Of a stretch of 7,670 nucleotides of DNA, positions 1-4,548 are shown in pieces. The stretch is from contig JASLDA010000031.1 in assembly GCA_030151745.1 (NCBI GenBank), forward strand, positions 1 through 7,670, written 5' to 3'. The DNA is from Chitinophagaceae bacterium (GTDB taxonomy: Bacteria; Bacteroidota; Bacteroidia; Chitinophagales; Chitinophagaceae). The notes under the pieces are model-generated. The model searched no databases. It was given only the letters and a program-made list of their open reading frames with translations, and was not told the DNA's origin. Numbering within the stretch: the stretch's first letter is position 1; the number at the start of each line of letters is the position of its first letter. A program made the position numbers and the translations under genes.

Positions 1-191
1 GGGGAATCGGGCAGGCATTGACGCAATTCCGGCTGGACGATTTCCGGCGCGCTCATCCGGGGATGGCCATCACTATCGATACGAGCCATCACACGGCTCC
101 CTTTTACGAGCGCTTCGGCTTCCGGACGGAACGTTTTACGGAGAACGGCTACGCATCCGGACTGCATCGCCACGATATGCGGCTTGCCTGA
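1..191 (+). CDS. GNAT-family N-acetyltransferase, C-terminal fragment (5' end outside window)
   Basis: The frame reading codons from base 3 is open from the window edge to TGA at 189-191 and gives about 62 residues. It begins with a Gly-Ile-Gly that fits the end of the acetyl-CoA-binding motif A (Q/R-x-x-G-x-G/A). It continues through a beta strand (MAITIDTS) into APFYERFGFRTE, the classic GNAT motif B in which a Tyr/Phe-rich helix precedes 'GF'. GNAT enzymes move the acetyl group of acetyl-CoA to an amine; the substrate cannot be told from this fragment. The HRHDMRLA ending resembles the last strand of ElaA-like and general GNAT proteins. The gene converges on the cyclotransferase gene, with 13 bp between the stop codons. 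The family call is fairly safe; the subfamily is open. Confidence 0.8.
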   Translation, partial: GIGQALTQFRLDDFRRAHPGMAITIDTSHHTAPFYERFGFRTERFTENGYASGLHRHDMRLA

Positions 192-198
192 TGCTCGC

Positions 199-214
199 CG
201 CGCGTCAGTGCGCG
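199..214. terminator. Small GC hairpin between convergent stops (weak terminator candidate)
   Basis: CGCGC at 199-203 pairs with GCGCG at 210-214. On the plus strand an added G-U pair leaves a TCAG tetraloop. It lies 7 bases after the GNAT stop and overlaps the stop codon of the cyclotransferase on the other strand. No T-tract follows on either strand, so a true intrinsic terminator is uncertain. Confidence 0.25.
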
Positions 215-1035
215 AAGCGGATCTCGTAAATGCTCGGCCAAAGCTTGCCGGTGACGTAGATCTTATCCGTCGCCGGGTTATAGGCAATGCCGTTCAGCAC
301 ATCTCCCTGGGGATTGCCGTTGCGGGCTTCGTAGCTGAGGGAACTCAGATCGAGATAGCCTGCTACCTTTCCCGTGGCGGGATCGATCTTTACGATCTTG
401 TCCGTGAGCCATACATTGGCGTAGATATAGCCGTTGATGTATTCAAGCTCGTTGAGCTGGTCGAGGGGCGCCCCGTCCTGCGTGACGTCCAGGCTTTTGA
501 CCGGCTTCATATCGGCCGGGTCGATGTAGGTCAGCCGGGAGCTGCCGTCGCTCATGATCAGGTTGGTACCGTCCGTGGTCAGCGACCAGCCTTCGGCGTT
601 CGCATAGCTGAAGGTGCCGGTTTGCTTGAACGTCTTGGCATCGTAGATAAAGCCCATCTGGTTTTTGTAGGTCAGCTGGTACAGCTTCCCGTTCAGGAAC
701 GTGATGCCTTCGCCGAAGTACTTTCCCCGGTCTATCTCCGCCTTGACGGCAAGCTTGCCCGTGCTAAAATCCTGGGCGCCGATGAGGGAACGCGTCTCCG
801 ACCGGTCTTCAGGAGATCCTGTACTTTCATAAAGCTGGCCATCGTAGAAAACGAAGCCCTCCGTGAAAAGGCTGATATCGTGCGGGTACTTCGCGACGAC
901 GGCGTACGAGATTTTCGGCGCGCCGGCTGCCGCGGGAGAGTCGACCGTCGCCTGTGCCGAATTGTCCGGCGTCTTATCGCCATTGCAGGCGGCCAGGAAA
1001 ACGAGAGAGCTCAGCAGCGGGAGAAGAAGTTTCAT
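205..1035 (-). CDS. Glutaminyl-peptide cyclotransferase (plant/bacterial beta-propeller type), lipoprotein
   Basis: This 276-residue protein matches the glutamine cyclotransferase family (papaya/Zymomonas QC type), five-bladed beta-propellers that cyclise N-terminal Gln of exported proteins to pyroglutamate with release of ammonia. Residues 1-17 form a lipoprotein signal with lipobox LAAC (Cys17), so the enzyme is probably anchored in the periplasm or outer membrane. A Ser/Ala/Pro-rich linker runs to about residue 40. Family blocks then follow in order: FTEGF (57-61), GEGIT (108-112), YQLTYKN (119-125), EGWSLTTDG (148-156), MSDGSS (161-166), LNELEY...YANVW (194-209), the IDPATG turn (217-222), and VLNGIAY...VTGKLWP...YEI (246-272). 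From memory the family usually has Trp in the QLTW block, where Tyr123 stands here. Length is normal for a bacterial secreted QC. The start is fixed by the signal peptide. It is transcribed divergently from the nitrilase-type hydrolase across 120 bp and appears to be a single-gene unit. Confidence 0.92.
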   Translation of the reverse strand: MKLLLPLLSSLVFLAACNGDKTPDNSAQATVDSPAAAGAPKISYAVVAKYPHDISLFTEGFVFYDGQLYESTGSPEDRSETRSLIGAQDFSTGKLAVKAEIDRGKYFGEGITFLNGKLYQLTYKNQMGFIYDAKTFKQTGTFSYANAEGWSLTTDGTNLIMSDGSSRLTYIDPADMKPVKSLDVTQDGAPLDQLNELEYINGYIYANVWLTDKIVKIDPATGKVAGYLDLSSLSYEARNGNPQGDVLNGIAYNPATDKIYVTGKLWPSIYEIRFAH

Positions 1036-1155
1036 CAGGGAGCAGGTGGTACTGCGTGCATATTACACCCTTCAGAGCAAACAGCAGTGCAAAAGTCCGC
1101 TCGACTTTACCCCGCCGGCTGCCTCGGAGATGGCTTTTCTTTACGAACTTTAACT
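1036..1155. promoter_or_regulatory. Divergent intergenic region serving the cyclotransferase (-) and nitrilase-type hydrolase (+) genes
   Basis: These 120 bp must hold the start signals of both flanking genes. I do not see a convincing TAnnTTTG core in either direction. On the minus strand a TAATAT hexamer (complement of 1061-1066) could act as a -10. Neither start codon has a good Shine-Dalgarno sequence at the normal distance, which is usual for Bacteroidota. An out-of-frame ATG at 1130 opens an eight-codon frame that ends at 1153, two bases before the hydrolase start; it is probably incidental. Confidence 0.4.
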
Positions 1156-1953
1156 ATGGCTATACGTGTTGCCGTTGCAGCTCCGGCTTTTCCTGCATCC
1201 CTGGAAGCGGCGCTGCTGGCGCTTGACGAGCAGGCCGCAGCGGCCGCCGGGCAGGGAGTCTCGATCCTTTGCTTTCCCGAATCCTACCTGCCGGGCTATC
1301 CCGATCCGGCGCTGGCGCCGGCCACCGCGTCCCAGTCGGACCTTGAAGCCGCGCTGGAGCGTGTCCGCGGGATCGCCCGGCAGCGGAGCATAGCGCTGGT
1401 GGTGCCGATGGACTGGTACGAGGGCGGGCTCCTTTACAACGTGGCTTTCGTCGTGAATGCGGATGGCGAGATCCTGGGTTACCAGACCAAGAACCAGCTG
1501 GATCCCGGCGAGGAAGGAAGGTGGACACCCGGCGGGACCCAGCGAGTCTTTGACATCCCGGGCCTTCGTTTCGGGATCGTGATCTGCCATGAGGGCTTCC
1601 GCTACCCGGAATCGGTGCGCTGGATGGCCAGGCAGGGCGCGCAGCTGGTCTTTCATCCGAACTGCACCGGTGGTAACGAGGGACAGCAATTGGTGGAATG
1701 GGCGCACAAGTCGAACCCTTACTATGAAAAAGCGCAGCTGGTCCGCGCCCTGGAAAATACGATCTACTTCGCGCCTTCGAACTATAGCTTCCCGGCCGCG
1801 CACTCCGCCAGCTCGATCATCGCTCCGGACGGCAGCTGCCTGGCCTGGCAGGCGTACGGAGTTCCCGGCTTTGCGGCCGCAGATATCGATCTGGAGCTCG
1901 CCACGGCGCTGCTGGCCAGGAGGCTGCGGCCGGAAGTGCATGCGGTAAGCTGA
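1156..1953 (+). CDS. Carbon-nitrogen hydrolase (nitrilase superfamily)
   Basis: This 265-residue cytoplasmic enzyme has the Glu-Lys-Cys triad of the nitrilase superfamily. Glu42 sits in CFPESYLPGYP, Lys112 in YQTKNQLDP, and Cys144 in GIVICHEGFRYPE. Glu119/Glu120, just after the Lys motif, is the likely second structural Glu. Such enzymes hydrolyse nitriles, or more often amides or carbamoyl groups, through a Cys thioester; the exact substrate is not readable here. The length equals a single catalytic domain, without the NAD-synthetase or GNAT fusions seen in some branches. The same frame stays open upstream to base 184, but that extension is antisense to the cyclotransferase gene and does not look like protein. 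The ATG at 1156, followed directly by the first beta strand (IRVAVAAP), is the true start. No signal peptide. A strong hairpin follows the stop. It could be annotated as an omega-amidase-like or aliphatic-amidase-like protein; I stop at the superfamily. Confidence 0.9.
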   Translation: MAIRVAVAAPAFPASLEAALLALDEQAAAAAGQGVSILCFPESYLPGYPDPALAPATASQSDLEAALERVRGIARQRSIALVVPMDWYEGGLLYNVAFVVNADGEILGYQTKNQLDPGEEGRWTPGGTQRVFDIPGLRFGIVICHEGFRYPESVRWMARQGAQLVFHPNCTGGNEGQQLVEWAHKSNPYYEKAQLVRALENTIYFAPSNYSFPAAHSASSIIAPDGSCLAWQAYGVPGFAAADIDLELATALLARRLRPEVHAVS

Positions 1954-1990
1954 TCGGCTGGCTGCCGCGGTAGCTGCAGCATCAGCTTTT
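1947..1990 (+). terminator. Rho-independent terminator with both convergent stop codons in its arms
   Basis: AAGCTGAT (1947-1954) and ATCAGCTT (1981-1988) are perfect 8-base inverted repeats. The 26 bases between them can fold further: CTGC at 1962-1965 pairs with GTAG at 1970-1973, one pair being a G-U wobble. On the plus strand the right arm runs into TTTT (1987-1990), as in an intrinsic terminator for the hydrolase gene. The TGA of the hydrolase (1951-1953) lies in the left arm, and the TGA of the minus-strand 75-residue gene (complement of 1982-1984) lies in the right arm. On the minus strand only two T follow the stem, so termination there would be weaker. Confidence 0.6.
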
Positions 1991-2209
1991 CGGGATCTGT
2001 GCGAACATGTCCGCGACGATAGCCTGGAGCGCGCCGTCCAGGTGCGCCTTTTGCTCGTCCGTCACGTCGCCCAGGGGCGTAACGGAGATCTTCGGCATCT
2101 GCTTCAGGTCGATCGTGACCCGGATCGGCGCTGTGATCATGATCGTTCCGTTTCCCCCGTAGTGATACGCATAGTCAACGCCATTGATCGCCTGGCTGCG
2201 CTCGAACAT
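1982..2209 (-). CDS. Small hypothetical protein, 75 residues
   Basis: I do not recognise this protein. The 75 residues are soluble, with no signal peptide or membrane segment. The middle reads like alternating beta strands (GTIMITAPIRVTIDL), followed by PKISVTPLGDVTDEQ and a C-terminal amphipathic helix (AHLDGALQAIVADMFAQIPK). This beta-beta-helix order suggests a small folded domain rather than chance translation. Support for a real gene comes from balanced protein-like composition, a perfect TAnnTTTG element 16 bases before the ATG, and a stop codon embedded in the shared terminator stem. It converges on the hydrolase (28 bp between stops) and diverges from the pseudouridine synthase (53 bp). 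No function is proposed. Confidence 0.7.
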   Translation of the reverse strand: MFERSQAINGVDYAYHYGGNGTIMITAPIRVTIDLKQMPKISVTPLGDVTDEQKAHLDGALQAIVADMFAQIPKS

Positions 2210-2225
2210 AATAGCTTGTTTTCTG

Positions 2226-2233
2226 CAAAGGTA
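2226..2233 (-). promoter_or_regulatory. Bacteroidota-type -7 promoter element (TACCTTTG) for the 75-residue gene
   Basis: Read on the minus strand the bases are TACCTTTG, a full match to the Bacteroidota primary-sigma core TAnnTTTG. It lies 16 bases before the ATG at 2209, which would give a very short leader. I see no clear TTTG-type -33 element at the expected upstream distance, so the call rests on the core alone. Confidence 0.45.
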
Positions 2234-2262
2234 AACCGGCGGGTTTCGGAACTTCGCGGCTC

Positions 2263-2856
2263 ATGTCAGGGTTCAGATACTTCGCATTGCACAAGCCGTT
2301 TGAGATGTTGTCGCAGTTCTCCGGCGGCGCTCCCGGCCTGCGTATGCTGGGCGAGCTCCCGTACGAGTTCCCGGAAGGCATCCACGCGATAGGGCGGCTG
2401 GACTATGAGTCCGAAGGGCTGCTGCTGCTGACGAACGACAGCTCCGTCACCCGCCGCCTCTTCAGGCCGGAGGCCGCGCATCCGCGGAGCTACCTGGTCA
2501 ATGTCTACCGCAATCTTGCGGAGGAGGACCTGGAGCGGCTGCGGTCGGGCGTGCAGCTGCGCGTCCGCGGCGGCGGAGACTATCTTACCGCTCCGGCACT
2601 CGTGGAGCGCGTTCCCCGGCCTGAATGGCTCCCCAGGGGCGGCTCGGAGCTGCGTGCGGATATCGCGCAGGACTGGCTCCGGATCACGCTTAGGGAAGGG
2701 AAGTACCGGCAGGTCCGCAAGATGACGAGGGCCGTGCGGCATCCATGCAAGCGGCTCGTCCGGCTGCAGATCGGCGGGATGAAGCTGGACGGGCTGGCGG
2801 CGGGGGAGCTGCGGGAATACAGCGCCGCCGGATTCTTTGGGGAGCTGGGGATATAA
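2263..2856 (+). CDS. rluE: 23S rRNA pseudouridine synthase, RluE/RsuA family
   Basis: This 197-residue enzyme isomerises a uridine in rRNA to pseudouridine. The opening FRYFALHKPFEMLSQF matches the RluE-type motif I (KPF-x-x-LSQF). Motif II, IGRLDYESEGLLLLTND (43-59), carries the catalytic Asp47. Motif III, REGKYRQVRKMTRAVRHPCKRLVRLQIG (144-171, conserved K147, R149, R152 and L165), is typical of the RsuA/RluB/E/F branch. No S4 RNA-binding domain precedes the catalytic domain, as in E. coli RluE, which modifies U2457 of 23S rRNA; transfer of that exact site to this protein is inference. Length is slightly below E. coli RluE. The ATG at 2263 leaves 53 bp to the divergent gene. The acetyltransferase downstream starts 76 bp after the stop. 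Confidence 0.92.
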   Translation: MSGFRYFALHKPFEMLSQFSGGAPGLRMLGELPYEFPEGIHAIGRLDYESEGLLLLTNDSSVTRRLFRPEAAHPRSYLVNVYRNLAEEDLERLRSGVQLRVRGGGDYLTAPALVERVPRPEWLPRGGSELRADIAQDWLRITLREGKYRQVRKMTRAVRHPCKRLVRLQIGGMKLDGLAAGELREYSAAGFFGELGI

Positions 2857-2910
2857 GCGGGAGCATCTTGGATGTCCGGCGGTCGTATCGGACCCCGGAA
2901 TAATATGCGC

Positions 2911-2918
2911 TATTTTTG
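2911..2918 (+). promoter_or_regulatory. Bacteroidota-type -7 promoter element (TATTTTTG) for the acetyltransferase gene
   Basis: TATTTTTG is a full match to the TAnnTTTG core and ends 14 bases before the ATG at 2933, nearly the same spacing as the element at 2226-2233. No good -33 element is visible. Its place after the pseudouridine synthase stop suggests that the acetyltransferase has its own promoter. It also argues that the acetyltransferase starts at 2933 and not at the in-frame ATG at 2837 inside the upstream gene. Confidence 0.5.
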
Positions 2919-2932
2919 GTTGCCCTGCAATC

Positions 2933-3508
2933 ATGAATCCCTTCAAACAGCTCTTTGTCCCGCCGGTTTCCTCGATCGAAACGCCCCGCCTCCGCATTCG
3001 CGTGGATAGCGAAGAAAATTATGTCGATCGCTTTCGCATGAGCACGGATGAGGAGCTGATGGCCTGGTGCGGGTTTGCAAATCCCCGGGAGCTGGAGCTG
3101 CAAAAGGCGAAGGTGGCTGGCGGATTCAGCAATTACCGCAGCTCGACGGTGTTTTTTCATCTGACGGAGACTGCTTCCGGACTCGTGATCGGCAGTATCT
3201 CGTTTCATTCCTGGTACCCGATGCACCGCCGTTCCGAGCTGGGCTACATGATGAATTCCGAAGCGCATAAGAAGCAGGGATTCATGAAGGAGGCCCTACC
3301 GGAGGTGCTCCGCTTCGGGTTTACGGCCATGGACCTGAACCGGATCGAAGCTTTTATCAGCCCTGAAAACCAGGCTTCCCGCCGGCTGGTGGAGGGGAAT
3401 GGCTTCAGCCCGGAAGGACAGCTCCGGCAGCATTACGTTCACCAGGATCGCTATGACGATTCGATCGTGTACGGGCTGCTGCGCTCGGAATGGGCCGGCG
3501 CCTTGTAA
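2933..3508 (+). CDS. GNAT-family N-acetyltransferase, RimJ/RimL type
   Basis: This 191-residue protein belongs to the Acetyltransf_3 (RimJ/RimL-like) branch of GNAT enzymes, which acetylate the N-terminal amine of proteins or small amines with acetyl-CoA. It opens with the branch signature IETPRLRIR (15-23). The core strands FFHLTETASGLVIGSISFH (74-92) and SELGYMMN (101-108) follow. The acetyl-CoA motif A region is HKKQGFMKEAL (112-122), then motif B, LNRIEAFISPENQASRRLVEGNGFSPEG, with the conserved Asn and the 'GF' turn. The tail YHxDxYDDSIVYGLL-like end is typical of the subfamily. The substrate is unknown. The open frame extends to 2837, but those 32 codons overlap the previous gene and lie upstream of the promoter core, so 2933 is chosen. 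Confidence 0.9.
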   Translation: MNPFKQLFVPPVSSIETPRLRIRVDSEENYVDRFRMSTDEELMAWCGFANPRELELQKAKVAGGFSNYRSSTVFFHLTETASGLVIGSISFHSWYPMHRRSELGYMMNSEAHKKQGFMKEALPEVLRFGFTAMDLNRIEAFISPENQASRRLVEGNGFSPEGQLRQHYVHQDRYDDSIVYGLLRSEWAGAL

Positions 3509-3523
3509 AGCCCGGCTTGCCTC

Positions 3524-3557
3524 CCGGAAAGCTCCGGAAAGGGAAGCCCTGTTTCCC
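3524..3557 (+). terminator. Two adjacent hairpins after the acetyltransferase (weak terminator candidate)
   Basis: CCGGA-AAGC-TCCGG (3524-3537) forms a 5-bp stem with a tetraloop. GGGAA (3541-3545) pairs with TTCCC (3553-3557). They begin 15 bases after the stop codon at 3508. No T-tract follows, so termination is only possible. The rest of the 189-bp gap to 3698 holds a perfect 10-base palindrome, ATACATGTAT (3611-3620), and a small CGAAG/CTTCG hairpin (3636-3651). Confidence 0.25.
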
Positions 3558-3697
3558 GCGATGACCGGCCTGAAATTCCGGATGCCGCGACGGTTTAACT
3601 AAAGAACAGCATACATGTATACGAAATCCTCATGTCGAAGCGTTAACTTCGTAGTTGTTCAAAAGGTTTCACCTAAATAAAACCGTTCCAGGGTCAG

Positions 3698-4081
3698 ATG
3701 CGTAAGGTAATTCTCGCTGCAGGGCTTCTCGCCGTTCTTGTTTCCGCACAGCAGGCCGGGGCGTTCCGCAAACCCGGGACCCATGATGACGGAGTTCCCT
3801 CCACGAACAAGTTCAATGACGCGGATACTTACCTGGACCTGAATACCGGCAAGACATTCCATTTCATCTACGATGAGCTGAACGATATCTACAATCGCGC
3901 GGACCTGCTGGGCCTCGATCTGTATGTGAATACCCGTACCCGGGACACCTTCTGGATGGAAGATGCCATCGTCGTCAACAACGCGCTCCTGCGCGACGAC
4001 GCCGGCAAGTACCGCATCGATCCGGCCAAGGTGAAGCGAGACGGCAATACGTTCAGGGTAAAGACCAACTACGGCCGCTGA
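3698..4081 (+). CDS. Small exported hypothetical protein, 127 residues
   Basis: Residues 1-22 form a Sec signal peptide: MRK, a hydrophobic core (VILAAGLLAVLVSA), and a likely signal peptidase I site after A20-G-A22. There is no lipobox Cys, so the mature protein of about 105 residues should be soluble in the periplasm or secreted. The mature part contains DTYLDLNTGKTFHFIYDE, LDLYVNTRTRDTFW, EDAIVVNNALLRDDAGKYRIDPAKVKRDGNTFRVK. It reads as short beta strands separated by Gly/Asp/Asn turns, with three similar 'strand-NTxT/DDAGK-strand' repeats. I have the impression of similar unnamed proteins in Chitinophagaceae but cannot name a family. It is rich in Asp/Asn and has no Cys. It is preceded by a 189-bp gap and converges on the small lipoprotein gene with 11 bp between stops, so it is likely monocistronic. 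Confidence 0.8.
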   Translation: MRKVILAAGLLAVLVSAQQAGAFRKPGTHDDGVPSTNKFNDADTYLDLNTGKTFHFIYDELNDIYNRADLLGLDLYVNTRTRDTFWMEDAIVVNNALLRDDAGKYRIDPAKVKRDGNTFRVKTNYGR

Positions 4082-4092
4082 CCGAGCACCGG

Positions 4093-4497
4093 TTATTTGC
4101 TCAGGTACATCGTAAACACGCTGTCGCGGTCTTCGCTGACACGCACCCATTCCATGTAATCGGTAAGGTCCTTGGTCAGCAGCCAGCGTTCCAGGGTATT
4201 GCCTGCGGCATCCGCGATCACGAACAGGCTGTCCTCCATGGCGTAGCGTGCATCCTGCAGCGGCGTCAGTGCGCCATGCGGCTTATGGGGATAGAGTTGT
4301 CGTGTCAACCTGCCCTTGCGGAACTCGAGGTACCCGCATCCGTCGAGATCGTGTCCGCTGCCCTGATCCCGGGCGACGTCGTACTCATCGTAGTGCTCGA
4401 TGAGCCAGCGCCCGGGAATGCGTTCCGCGAGCTTAGGCGTCTTGCAGGCAGCCAATATCCAGGTAAGGCAGCAGAGTATGAGGATCCGGGTCCGCAT
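4093..4497 (-). CDS. Small lipoprotein, possibly lipocalin-like, 134 residues
   Basis: Residues 1-18 are a lipoprotein signal (MRTR, hydrophobic core, LAAC lipobox with Cys18). The mature domain of about 115 residues starts with ERIPGRWLIEHYDEYD, which resembles the first strand of bacterial lipocalin-like domains (G-x-W). It continues as a run of strands: GYLEFRKGRLTRQLY, ARYAMEDSLFVIADAAGNTLERWLLTKDL, YMEWVRVSEDRDSVFTMYLSK. That order of beta hairpins with a final strand fits a small barrel that could bind a hydrophobic ligand, but the similarity is by eye and the family call is tentative. The start is fixed by the signal peptide. It lies 51 bp downstream of the L,D-transpeptidase on the same strand, but a terminator-like dyad and a promoter-like core in that gap suggest separate transcription. 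Confidence 0.8.
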   Translation of the reverse strand: MRTRILILCCLTWILAACKTPKLAERIPGRWLIEHYDEYDVARDQGSGHDLDGCGYLEFRKGRLTRQLYPHKPHGALTPLQDARYAMEDSLFVIADAAGNTLERWLLTKDLTDYMEWVRVSEDRDSVFTMYLSK

Positions 4498-4514
4498 GGC
4501 GGTGATTGAGGTGT

Positions 4515-4547
4515 AAAACGGGCGAGGACAAAGTTGCGGTCCGTTTT
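4515..4547 (-). terminator. Inverted repeat between the L,D-transpeptidase and small lipoprotein genes; possible terminator or operator
   Basis: AAAACGG (4515-4521) and CCGTTTT (4541-4547) are perfect 7-base inverted repeats 19 bases apart. An inner pair, GGAC (4526-4529) with GTCC (4539-4542), overlaps the outer arm and so competes with it. On the minus strand the structure follows the TAG stop of the transpeptidase by one base and ends in CCGTTTTA, the A-stem-T form of an intrinsic terminator. The loop holds the promoter-like CAACTTTG, so the dyad could instead be an operator. Confidence 0.45.
4529..4536 (-). promoter_or_regulatory. Promoter-like core (CAACTTTG) for the small lipoprotein gene
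   Basis: Read on the minus strand, CAACTTTG matches TAnnTTTG except for the first base. It sits 31 bases before the ATG at 4497, inside the dyad that follows the transpeptidase gene. With one mismatch and no clear -33 element, this is a modest candidate. Confidence 0.3.
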
Positions 4548-4548
4548 C

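Noticed and set aside
1071..1083. 13-base repeat TTCAGAGCAAACA shared with 7243-7255, both in gaps
   Set aside because: One 13-base match is about what chance allows in a 7.7-kb window, and the flanks do not extend the similarity.
2266..2997. 243-codon minus-strand open frame
   Set aside because: It is a shadow of the pseudouridine synthase, which shows all three catalytic motifs on the plus strand.
3611..3620. 10-base palindrome ATACATGTAT before the small exported protein
   Set aside because: It is short, single and 77 bases from the start codon. It could be an operator half, but nothing beyond the symmetry supports it, so it is only noted within the gap description.
4084..4102. GAGCA/TGCTC inverted pair across the convergent stops of the two small envelope genes
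   Set aside because: Five base pairs with a 9-base loop and no T-tract is too weak to call a terminator.
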